A stretch of 12,317 nt of DNA, from the NCBI GenBank assembly GCA_024277835.1, contig JAJRUK010000077.1, positions 1 through 12,317 on the forward strand, read 5' to 3'. The notes beneath the pieces were generated by a model, which saw nothing but the letters and a program-made list of their open reading frames with translations, was not told the origin of the DNA and did not search any database. Below, one piece after another: positions 1-6,335 of this stretch (position 1 is its first letter; every line of letters starts with the position of its first letter). This DNA is from Planctomycetota bacterium. Its GTDB lineage: Bacteria > Planctomycetota > Phycisphaerae > UBA1845. The translations under genes were made by a program, and so were the position numbers.

Positions 1-27
1 TGCGCACATCTTCTCCGTACTGGTCAT
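1..27 (-). CDS. Start of an unidentified leftward gene (partial)
   Basis: On the minus strand an ATG at 27-25 opens a frame reading M-T-S-T-E-K-M-C-A, which runs off the window edge after nine codons with no stop. A strong ribosome-binding sequence, GGGGAGA, sits at 39-33, five bases upstream of the ATG. That is the only positive evidence for a real start. Nine residues are too few to assign a family or function. If real, the gene diverges from the amidohydrolase at 549. A chance ATG behind a purine run cannot be excluded. Confidence 0.4.
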
Positions 28-548
28 AGTAATCTCCCCAAGAAACAAGTAGACATGAAACCAAGTCCGAGATTGCTTCGGACAGACGCGTTCACTTTCA
101 GCGCCTCCCTTTCTTAAGGTAAACGCCACGTGCAAATTCGCCCGCCGCCCCGCAAAGAGGTTCGACGGGATTCCGCCGCATGAGTCGAAACAATCGTCCG
201 ACTCAACCTCTCCAATCTCCGACTGTCAGTGTCGTCAATCGTACACCAAACGCGTGTCCGAACGCAATGGGCGCGATCCTTATACTTAGGCTCAATCGCG
301 AGTGCGGAATCGTTATCTCACGGATGAGAATGCTCAATGAGAGCTTACGGCGCGTACTCCCAACAACCTGACTCCAACCGAGTACAGCCATGCTGGATGA
401 ACGACACGCGATGGCTTCGATTGGGGTTGCGTATGTGGTTTGCGTCGATAACGCCCGCCTCCCGGAACGAACGCTGGACGGCCCGCATTCTGTCCTTATT
501 CTATTTCGCACGGGCCGAATGTTCCTCCGGAGAAAGGTTAGAAACGCC
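28..548. other. Non-coding stretch with no recognisable content
   Basis: This stretch of about 520 bases separates the leftward gene start at the edge from the amidohydrolase start at 549. The short open frames here have unconvincing compositions, rich in Arg, Ser and Thr, and no family-like motifs. The TATACT at 281-286 has no acceptable -35 box at normal spacing. A small imperfect hairpin (TCCGA...TCGGA, about 66-82) is too weak to call a terminator. The end of the stretch contains the ribosome-binding sequence of the next gene, GGAGAAAGG at 529-537. I see no RNA gene or mobile element. The stretch must contain the promoter of the amidohydrolase, and probably that of the edge gene, but I cannot place them. 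Confidence 0.5.
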
Positions 549-1973
549 ATGCACAAGGCTATCCGCTTAACGAGCGCCATCTTACTGGTCTTATCGCCAG
601 CTCTCATCGCCGACGACGCGGTTAAGAAGTCCGCCGTTGCGTCGGTCGAAACACAGCGAAGCGATCTCATTAAACTCAGCGATCAGATATGGCATTTCGC
701 GGAAACAGCCCTGCGTGAAACGAAATCGGCCGCGGTGCTTGCTGAGTACGCCGAGCGGATGGGGTTTTCCGTCGAACGAGGTGTCGCGGGCATGCCCACT
801 GCCTTTGTCGCGAGCTATGGCTCAGGCCGTCCCATCATCGGAATCCTCGGCGAATTCGACGCCCTCCCCGGGCTCTCGCAAAAAGCGCAATCAAGCAAAG
901 AGACGCTCGTCGCCGGCGCTCCGGGTCATGGTTGCGGACACAACATGTTCGGGGCAGCAAGCCTCGGCGCAGCCACCGCCATCAAACAGCAGATCGAAGC
1001 GGGAAACCTCAAAGGCACAATCCGTTTTTATGCGACGCCCGCAGAAGAATCCGTCGGCGGTAAGATTTACATGGCTCGCGAGGGCTTGTTCAGCGACCTC
1101 GACGTGTGTCTCGCGTGGCATCCGGGCGATGAGACCATGGCAGATACGACAAGTTCTCAGGCGCTCATCGACTTCATTGTCGAGTTTCACGGCAAGTCCG
1201 CGCACGCAGCAGCCGACCCTTGGAACGGGCGAAGCGCCGTCGATGGTCTCGAATTGTTTACGCATGGTATCAACATGCTTCGGGAGCACGTCAAACCGAC
1301 CGTCCGAATTCACTACACGATCGTCAATGGCGGGCAAGTCCCCAATGTTATCCCCGAGTATGCGAAAGTATGGTGCTGGGCACGCGACATGACCCGTGAC
1401 GGCGTTGAAGAGGTCTTCGCTCGAATCAAAGATGTCGCGAAAGGCGCGGCAACAATGGCGGGCGTCAAGTCAGAGCTGACCGTCATCAGCGGTGATTACG
1501 AAATACTTCCGAACATGGCAGGGTCGAGATTACTCAATGATAATCTCCATTGGCTCGGCCCGATCGAGTTTACAAAGAGTGAGCACGAATTCGCGCGCGC
1601 GATCCAAAAAGCAACGGGCAAGCCCGAAACAGGTCTATCCACGATGATCCATCCGCTTGAAGCTCAAGAGCAGACCGGTGGATCGTCGGACGTCGGCGAC
1701 GTAAGCTGGATCGCCCCCGTTATCCATCTTAGCGTAACGACCGCCCCTGAGGACACACCTTGGCACTCATGGCCCGTCGTTGCCTGCGGCGGAATGTCCA
1801 TCGGACACACCGGCATGACATACGCCGCCAAAGCCCTCGCCGCAACGGCAGTCGATCTCTTCGAAAACGCCGACCTCGTCACCGAAATTCGCACGGAGTT
1901 CAAGAAACGGGTCAACGGCCACGTCCACAAACCGTACATCCCAAACGGTCCCCCGCCGATCCCCAAAGACTAA
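549..1973 (+). CDS. Exported M20-family amidohydrolase, AbgB-like (474 aa)
   Basis: This is a metal-dependent amidohydrolase/aminoacyl-peptidase of the M20 family, closest in feel to AbgB (p-aminobenzoyl-glutamate hydrolase subunit B) in length and motifs. Visible motifs are GILGEFDALPGL (98-109), PGHGCGHNMFG with metal ligands Cys129 and His131 (125-135), TPAEES with the catalytic/metal glutamates 166-167, AWHPGD with His191, the lid/dimerisation domain from about residue 205 (FHGKSAHAAADPWNGRSA, 213-230), GGSSDVGDVSW (377-387) and a late ligand in PWHSW (His406). The chosen ATG has GGAGAAAGG at 529-537, eleven bases upstream. It gives a signal peptide (hydrophobic ILLVLSPALIA, residues 11-21), so the enzyme is probably periplasmic or envelope-associated. 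A start at 519 would add MFLRRKVRNA and keep the signal peptide. Cytoplasmic AbgB needs AbgA; no AbgA-like gene is in the window. The substrate is therefore unknown: an N-acyl or aryl amino acid is likely, and folate breakdown product only possible. Confidence 0.85.
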   Translation: MHKAIRLTSAILLVLSPALIADDAVKKSAVASVETQRSDLIKLSDQIWHFAETALRETKSAAVLAEYAERMGFSVERGVAGMPTAFVASYGSGRPIIGILGEFDALPGLSQKAQSSKETLVAGAPGHGCGHNMFGAASLGAATAIKQQIEAGNLKGTIRFYATPAEESVGGKIYMAREGLFSDLDVCLAWHPGDETMADTTSSQALIDFIVEFHGKSAHAAADPWNGRSAVDGLELFTHGINMLREHVKPTVRIHYTIVNGGQVPNVIPEYAKVWCWARDMTRDGVEEVFARIKDVAKGAATMAGVKSELTVISGDYEILPNMAGSRLLNDNLHWLGPIEFTKSEHEFARAIQKATGKPETGLSTMIHPLEAQEQTGGSSDVGDVSWIAPVIHLSVTTAPEDTPWHSWPVVACGGMSIGHTGMTYAAKALAATAVDLFENADLVTEIRTEFKKRVNGHVHKPYIPNGPPPIPKD

Positions 1974-2017
1974 ACGCGCATTGGGAAAGTGTGGAATCGG
2001 CTTCCAATCAGTGCTTT

Positions 2018-2036
2018 CGCCGGCTGGAAGCCGGTG
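2018..2036. repeat. Short GC-rich palindrome, probable dispersed repeat
   Basis: CCGGCT-GGA-AGCCGG (2020-2034) is a perfect 6-bp stem with a 3-base loop, extended by a G-T wobble and a C-G pair. It lies 45 bases after the amidohydrolase stop. A second small stem, TGGAA...TTCCA (1992-2006), precedes it. No T run follows, so it is not a standard intrinsic terminator. The sequence resembles short palindromes I associate with planctomycete intergenic regions. That is recollection, not a search result. Confidence 0.5.
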
Positions 2037-2179
2037 CAACACGCGCCGTTGCCTATCTGCCGGTGATGTGAGAATCTCGAATTCTAATCAACACGATTCC
2101 GACGCACCAACCGCACACAAACGACGCAAAGCCCCGCCATTCCGATGTTTGGACTTTTGGACGTTTTCTCCGTCCGCTA

Positions 2180-2208
2180 TTCACCATTCGCCCGTCCGTC
2201 GTTACAAT
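2180..2208 (+). promoter_or_regulatory. Probable purM promoter placed for a leaderless mRNA
   Basis: TTCACC at 2180-2185 (four of six matches to TTGACA) and TACAAT at 2203-2208 (five of six matches to TATAAT) are separated by exactly 17 bases. The -10 box ends eight bases before the purM ATG at 2217, which puts the expected transcription start within a base or two of the start codon. No Shine-Dalgarno sequence precedes the ATG, which fits. The call rests on the box match and spacing alone. Confidence 0.5.
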
Positions 2209-2216
2209 CCCCGCCA

Positions 2217-3305
2217 ATGAGCAAACGCAACGGAAAACCGAAAGCAGCTCCCCCCCTGACCTACAAACAGGCGGGCGTGGACGTCGGGGCCAATACCCGC
2301 TGGGTCGGCGCGATCGAGCACGCGATGCGCAGCACCTATGGCCCCCGCGTATTTGGCGACAAGCACGGCGGTTTTTCGGGCCTTTTTCGCCTCGACTACG
2401 ACGAACAACTCTTCCGCCGAAACTACAAGCGACCGGTCCTCGTTGGCTGCACGGATGGCGTGGGAACGAAAGTCTTACTGGCTCTCGAAATGGGCGACCT
2501 GTCTACGATCGGTATTGATCTGGTCGCGATGAACGTCAACGACATGATCACCAGCGGCGCGGAACCGCTTTTTTTCCTTGACTACCTCGCCGTTGACAAA
2601 CTCGACCCCGCACGACTTCTCGAAGTCGTCGAGGGCGTCGCCGCCGGGTGTCGCGAGGCGGGCTGTGCACTGCTTGGTGGCGAGACGGCGGAGATGCCCG
2701 ACCTCTACAAGAAGGGCGACTTTGATCTCGCGGGGTTTGCGGTTGGCGTGGTTGAGTACAAACGAGCGATTGACGCGACGCGCGTAGCCCCCGGCGACAT
2801 TGTGATCGGATTGCCATCAAGCGGGGTTCACTCGAACGGCTACTCGCTTGTTCGCAAGCTGATCGCTCGCGGCAAGTGCAAGCTCGACAAACACGAAAAA
2901 AAGCTTGGCGAAACACTCGGCGAAGCCCTCCTTCGCCCAACGCGAATCTACGTCAACTCGGTCCTCGCGATCCAAAAGCGGTACAAGGTCAAGAAGATCG
3001 TCACGGCGATGGCACACATCACCGGTGGCGGGTTGATCGAAAATCTTGAGCGGGCACTCCCGGCGGATTGCGATGCCACGCTCAACAAGAAGTCCTGGAC
3101 GCCGCCGCCGATCTTCGACTTCCTGAAAAAGCTCGGCACAACGCGCGGCGAGATGTTCAAGGTCTTTAACATGGGCGTCGGTTTCGTCCTGATTGTCCGC
3201 CCCCATTTCGCCACGAGTGTGCTGAAAATACTCCGCAAAGAAGGCGAAAAACCCTTCCGCCTCGGCCGCATCAAACGCGGCAGCGGCAAGGTGACTCTCA
3301 AGTAG
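2217..3305 (+). CDS. purM: Phosphoribosylformylglycinamidine cyclo-ligase (AIR synthetase)
   Basis: PurM closes the imidazole ring in the fifth step of de novo purine synthesis, turning FGAM and ATP into AIR in the cytoplasm. The family is clear from TDGVGTK (79-85), the long signature VAMNVNDMITSGAEPLFFLDYLA (103-125), GGETAEMP (154-161), the C-terminal ATP-domain motif GLPSSGVHSNGYSL (198-211) and HITGGGL (267-273). The 362-aa length suits the family (E. coli 345 aa), with a short basic N-terminal extension (MSKRNGKPKAAPP). The usual M-C-V-N-D segment reads M-N-V-N-D. I chose the ATG at 2217; an in-frame ATG at 2145 would add 24 residues unlike the family. There is no Shine-Dalgarno, and the promoter sits directly at the start. 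No other pur gene is adjacent; purA lies 7 kb away on the other strand. Confidence 0.95.
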   Translation: MSKRNGKPKAAPPLTYKQAGVDVGANTRWVGAIEHAMRSTYGPRVFGDKHGGFSGLFRLDYDEQLFRRNYKRPVLVGCTDGVGTKVLLALEMGDLSTIGIDLVAMNVNDMITSGAEPLFFLDYLAVDKLDPARLLEVVEGVAAGCREAGCALLGGETAEMPDLYKKGDFDLAGFAVGVVEYKRAIDATRVAPGDIVIGLPSSGVHSNGYSLVRKLIARGKCKLDKHEKKLGETLGEALLRPTRIYVNSVLAIQKRYKVKKIVTAMAHITGGGLIENLERALPADCDATLNKKSWTPPPIFDFLKKLGTTRGEMFKVFNMGVGFVLIVRPHFATSVLKILRKEGEKPFRLGRIKRGSGKVTLK

Positions 3306-3349
3306 TCCGGCGAGCACATCAACGCACCCAATCGCCAATAAAGATGGGA

Positions 3350-3441
3350 GTGGCATGGTCCACGCTCGCGTGGCCATGCGTTTGGAGAAACGGATACCCC
3401 TCGCGTTCCGGCACCATGCCCACGCAAGCGTGGGCATGCCA
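3350..3441. repeat. Inverted pair of palindromic repeats (two hairpin units)
   Basis: There are two related hairpin units in opposite orientation. Unit one (3354-3378) is CATGG-T-CCACGC, TC, GCGTGG-CCATG, an 11-bp stem with one bulge. Unit two (3415-3438) is CATGCCCACGC-AA-GCGTGGGCATG, a perfect 11-bp stem with a 2-base loop. The flanking GTGGCATG of the first unit matches CATGCCAC after the second, so the whole block can also fold on itself. It sits between the purM stop and the FecR promoter. No T run follows either hairpin. It looks like a dispersed intergenic element; it may slow or end purM transcription, but that is inference. Confidence 0.75.
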
Positions 3442-3488
3442 CACCAGCATCGGAAAACCCCCGTCCCACGGCGAAAAAACGTCGTTTC

Positions 3489-3517
3489 TTGACCCGCGCC
3501 GGACCGATCAGTATAAT
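3489..3517 (+). promoter_or_regulatory. Strong sigma-70-type promoter for the FecR-domain gene
   Basis: TTGACC at 3489-3494 (five of six) and a perfect TATAAT at 3512-3517 are separated by exactly 17 bases. The expected transcription start is near 3524, giving a leader of about 47 bases before the ATG at 3571. The leader contains a small CGCT...AGCG stem and ends in the ribosome-binding sequence GAGAGG at 3560-3565. This is the best promoter match in the window and suggests strong, largely constitutive expression. Confidence 0.75.
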
Positions 3518-3570
3518 ATATTTGTACGCTTTCTTAGCGAGCGGCAAACTCATCTCCCCGAGAGGTTGCC

Positions 3571-4608
3571 ATGAAAATGACTTCATTCAAAACAGCTTAC
3601 GACTACAAAGCTCGATGCGCGACTTGGGCGATCTTGGCTCTTGCAGTGTCAGCGTCGGTCGCAACCGCACAAGACGCGCCTGCGAAAGCAAACGATACGC
3701 AAGCCCAACCAACCGAATCAGAACCGACGCCTGTCGATGCCTCCAAGAAATCGCAGGACAACCCCGACGCCCCCGACTACCCCGACTCACCGACCGTCCC
3801 ATCAGCGATCGTGATCGAAGTCGCCGGCTCGGCTCATTGGGCCATCCCCGGCACATCGCCAATAATCGCCGAGGGGTGGACGCCGATCGCTGCGAATGAC
3901 AACCTGAAACCCGGTACGCTCATCCGCACCGGCTTGCGAAGTCACGTCAACCTTCAATTTGGCGAGACGACGACGGTCAGCATAAGAAGCGCGTCTTATG
4001 CAAGCATCGACCAGTTCTTCCGCAGCGCGACTACAGAGACGGTCCGTGTGGGATTGGGTTATGGAACTGTTCGTGGCGGATCGAGCGAGGGCGAAATCCG
4101 GGCTGACGTGGAAGTCACTGCTCCGGTCGCAACGCTCGCCAAACGCGGCACCGAGGGCTGGGAAATCGACGTCGAGCGAGGCACGGGACGCTTCCGAATC
4201 TCCCTTGCAGAGCACGGACTCGTCCAGGCGATCAAGTCCGCATCAGGAAAACGCCGCGTCTCCCGCCAAGTCAAGCCCGGCCAATACGCGACGAACCGCA
4301 ACATCGCCAACATGTGGATCAACCAGAACATCTTCGATCGCAACGTCTCCTTCTACGACGCCGGTTTCATCACCGACGCAGATGCCGCGTTCCTCACAAC
4401 CAACACGGGCAACTTCGCAACGATCGCTCCGGGCGGCGGCTCTGCACTTGCCGACGTCTCCGGACGCTCGAACCGCGGCTTCGTTCTGGGGATTCAGCAG
4501 GGCGGGCGCTTTCGATCGCAGCTACCGCTGCTCCCGATCGGCGTTTCCGGTCCCATATCTCGCCCCGAGGGCAATTTCGGAACCGGCGGAATATTCAAGC
4601 GCCGATAG
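3571..4608 (+). CDS. Secreted FecR-domain protein (345 aa)
   Basis: An N-terminal signal peptide (basic start, then hydrophobic WAILALAVSASVATA, probable cleavage after Ala33) leads into a Pro/Asp-rich linker (34-77). A FecR-type beta domain follows at about 78-240. Typical FecR features are GTLIRTGLRSHVNLQFGE (115-132), a SIRSASYASI segment (137-146), GYGTVRGG (163-170) and APVATLAKRGTEGWEIDV (184-201), ending in KPGQYA (235-240). The Gly/Ser-rich C-terminal region (about 240-345) has no recognised domain. Classical FecR is an inner-membrane anti-sigma regulator. This protein lacks the cytoplasmic N-terminal part and any neighbouring sigma-factor gene, so a structural or ligand-binding role outside the cytoplasm is more likely. 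It has its own strong promoter and a ribosome-binding site, GAGAGG, five bases before the ATG. The next gene begins 76 bases later and may be cotranscribed. Confidence 0.75.
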   Translation: MKMTSFKTAYDYKARCATWAILALAVSASVATAQDAPAKANDTQAQPTESEPTPVDASKKSQDNPDAPDYPDSPTVPSAIVIEVAGSAHWAIPGTSPIIAEGWTPIAANDNLKPGTLIRTGLRSHVNLQFGETTTVSIRSASYASIDQFFRSATTETVRVGLGYGTVRGGSSEGEIRADVEVTAPVATLAKRGTEGWEIDVERGTGRFRISLAEHGLVQAIKSASGKRRVSRQVKPGQYATNRNIANMWINQNIFDRNVSFYDAGFITDADAAFLTTNTGNFATIAPGGGSALADVSGRSNRGFVLGIQQGGRFRSQLPLLPIGVSGPISRPEGNFGTGGIFKRR

Positions 4609-4684
4609 AAATATTTCGCGCGGTCGGTCGAATCCACCTACGAGCGGTCCGGGAGTTGCCGCCGACGAAAACGAGGACGTCGCT

Positions 4685-5191
4685 ATGATCCACTTTTGTA
4701 TGTTCAGCGGGCACGAGGGAGTCCTCCGCTCCGAACGAAAAACCTACATCACGATCTTCGCTGGCTGTGAGCTGGTCCGCCCGACGATTGCCAAACGTTT
4801 TATCGCTACGAAGCAACGCGGCGAGGAGGAAGTAGCCCCCCCGCCGGTCTTTTTTCTGAGTCTTTTTGCCGGCACAGAGATTAAGACGCCGACGCTTGCC
4901 GAAGAATTCCTCGACTTGCGTCAAGCCCTCGACTCCCGCGCGTTCACGCTTGAAGAATGGGACCGAGCCATGGCGGAGCTGCCGCAAATCGATATCTCCA
5001 TCTCATCGCTCACCCTCTTCGCCGGTTTCAGCGAGTGTGAACTACCTACAGAGACCGAGGAAATCGACGCCCTCGCGCTACAACGACACCTTGGCAACAT
5101 CACAGACAGCGCCGGGCAAATTCTGCAATACGCCATAGGGCAAAGGCAAGCGGAACGCACCGCCACCATCCGACGAGCAGCCGTCGCGTAG
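4685..5191 (+). CDS. Unknown protein with three F-A-G-x-E repeats (168 aa)
   Basis: I do not recognise the family with confidence. The protein holds three similar segments: IFAGCELVRPTIAKRF (24-39), LFAGTEIKTPTLAEEF (60-75) and LFAGFSECELPTETEEI (111-127). Each is preceded by short hydrophobic beta-like residues; MFSGHEG at 6-12 may be a fourth, degenerate copy. The C-terminus (128-168) is predicted helical by eye. The beta-strand/F-G-G-x-E rhythm recalls the C-terminal domain of LiaF/YvqF-like proteins (DUF2154), but this is only a resemblance. There is no signal peptide or membrane segment, so it is probably cytoplasmic. The ATG at 4685 was chosen because GAGGA (4673-4677) lies seven bases upstream. 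The same frame is open back to 3998, but that part lies across the FecR gene and reads as low-complexity Ser/Arg/Thr. The gene may be cotranscribed with the FecR gene 76 bases upstream. Confidence 0.75.
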   Translation: MIHFCMFSGHEGVLRSERKTYITIFAGCELVRPTIAKRFIATKQRGEEEVAPPPVFFLSLFAGTEIKTPTLAEEFLDLRQALDSRAFTLEEWDRAMAELPQIDISISSLTLFAGFSECELPTETEEIDALALQRHLGNITDSAGQILQYAIGQRQAERTATIRRAAVA

Positions 5192-5204
5192 CCCCTTCCT
5201 GCGC

Positions 5205-5250
5205 GGCACCGGTTTGTCACTCTTGTGTGGTACCGGTTTGTAACCGGTAC
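5205..5250. repeat. Direct plus inverted repeat after the F-A-G-x-E gene
   Basis: GTACCGGTT-TGT-AACCGGTAC (5230-5250) is a perfect 9-bp stem with a 3-base loop. A near-identical half copy, GGCACCGGTTTGT (5205-5217), precedes GGTACCGGTTTGT (5229-5241), with 12 of 13 bases matching 24 bases apart. This looks like one complete and one partial copy of a dispersed palindrome. No T run follows, so terminator function is uncertain. Confidence 0.65.
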
Positions 5251-5330
5251 ATCGCTCCGGACGCATACTCCCTCACTGGAAAGCGCCCGCCAGGAACCAC
5301 CCGCTTCCCCCACGCCTCACACTTACTACC

Positions 5331-6257
5331 ATGCATCTCATGGCCATCGCTGAAACAACACAACTCCCCCATCATCACCACGGCTGCCAGTCGCTGGCGC
5401 ACGCGATTCGATTGGTTGCGAAAAACCGCGGCGCGAATCTAGGTGCCGATGCACTGGTCGCTGCGATGGGTTGGCCTTGGTTAGTTTGTGCTGCGCCTAG
5501 CGACGACAACTTGGCGAATTGGCCTCTTTACGCCCGCGATGCTTTTTTGATCGAAGCGTGCAAACTGCTAGGTCTAACCATCCGGCCCGTCCACCCGCCG
5601 CAAGCCGCGCGCGGACTCTGGCAAGTCGCCGAGTTTCGCCAGCACTTTGACCTGAGCTATCGCCCCATCATCGAGCACGCCCTTGAAAACGATCAGAGTG
5701 TCCTCGCATGGCGGGGCTGGTCAGGTGAAACCGCCCCGACATGGGGCATTATTAACGGAACCTGCGAGACTGGCGTGCGATTGCAGGGAACCCCTTGTTT
5801 GTCTGACGCGACCGATGCAGACACGACGCCAACCCCGCTCGATCAACCGCCGGTGCAAGTGTACATCGTCGAATCCGTAGAAAACAAAACGCCCTCGCCA
5901 ACCGCCCTCGCCGCGCATCTCGAACAAACGGCGCGTCGTGCGATTAGCGGCGAATTGGACGAGGCCTTCGCCGTCATCACAGGCCCGGCTGCGATCGACC
6001 TCTGGATCGAAGCCCTCGCCGCCAATCGCATCGACACCGACGCTTGCGCAGGAATGCTCCATTCATTCCTGCGAAGTCAACAGTCACTCGCCCGCATCCT
6101 CGGTGGCGATGTTTCGTCGAATTTATTACAGCGAAATGCGGATGCAATCGCCACTATGCTTGACGAGTACAGTGAAACCAACCCTCTTCCAACCCTGCGA
6201 GAAATCCGAAACCTTCTCGTCGAGTTGTACGACGCCCTAACCGAGCCGCAACCGTAA
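5331..6257 (+). CDS. Unknown protein, possible BtrH/C39-like N-terminal half (308 aa)
   Basis: I cannot assign a function. The frame is open over its full length, with non-repetitive protein-like composition and no signal peptide or membrane segment. The N-terminal half has a pattern reminiscent of papain-fold BtrH/C39-like domains. There is a Cys near the start followed by a helix (HHHHGCQSLAHAIRLVA, Cys19), the segment LGADALVAAMGWPW (37-50), then PIIEHALENDQSVLAWRGW (112-130) leading into WGIINGT (138-144). In C39 peptidases the last segment carries the catalytic His; here it is Trp138, so a peptidase would probably be inactive. The C-terminal half (about 185-308) looks alpha-helical. The start could be 5331 or the in-frame ATG at 5340; neither has a clear ribosome-binding site. 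The gene converges with ligA, 78 bases from its stop. Confidence 0.65.
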   Translation: MHLMAIAETTQLPHHHHGCQSLAHAIRLVAKNRGANLGADALVAAMGWPWLVCAAPSDDNLANWPLYARDAFLIEACKLLGLTIRPVHPPQAARGLWQVAEFRQHFDLSYRPIIEHALENDQSVLAWRGWSGETAPTWGIINGTCETGVRLQGTPCLSDATDADTTPTPLDQPPVQVYIVESVENKTPSPTALAAHLEQTARRAISGELDEAFAVITGPAAIDLWIEALAANRIDTDACAGMLHSFLRSQQSLARILGGDVSSNLLQRNADAIATMLDEYSETNPLPTLREIRNLLVELYDALTEPQP

Positions 6258-6276
6258 TCGGTCGCCTGCAATAGTC

Positions 6277-6322
6277 AATCGTTCGCTCCTCACGGTCGCG
6301 GCTCTGTTCCAGCGGAACGATT
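6277..6322. repeat. Palindrome with a degraded copy of the purA-uppS repeat
   Basis: AATCGTTC (6277-6284) and GAACGATT (6315-6322) are perfect 8-bp inverted arms in the gap between two convergent genes. Between them, 6284-6309 closely matches one arm of the large repeat at 10190-10216: both share CGCTCC, then ACGGTCGCGGCTC, then GTTC. It is therefore a second, half-length copy of the same element. It may act as a two-way transcription barrier between the converging genes, though no T run supports an intrinsic terminator. Confidence 0.6.
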
Positions 6323-6335
6323 ATTGCGTATCGCC

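Noticed and set aside
390..548. Upstream in-frame start for the amidohydrolase at 390
   Set aside because: It would bury the signal peptide behind 53 residues of non-family sequence. The ATG at 549 has a good ribosome-binding site.
203..670. Minus-strand open frame of 155 codons
   Set aside because: It overlaps the start of the amidohydrolase, has an Arg/Ser/Thr-rich composition and shows no motif or ribosome-binding site.
3354..3438. The palindrome pair considered as a CRISPR array or an IS end
   Set aside because: There are only two units, in opposite orientation, with no regular spacers, no transposase frame and no target duplication visible.
3998..4684. Long in-frame extension upstream of the F-A-G-x-E gene, giving a 397-residue protein
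   Set aside because: It lies across the FecR gene in another frame and reads as Ser/Arg/Thr-rich low-complexity sequence. The ATG at 4685 has its own ribosome-binding site.
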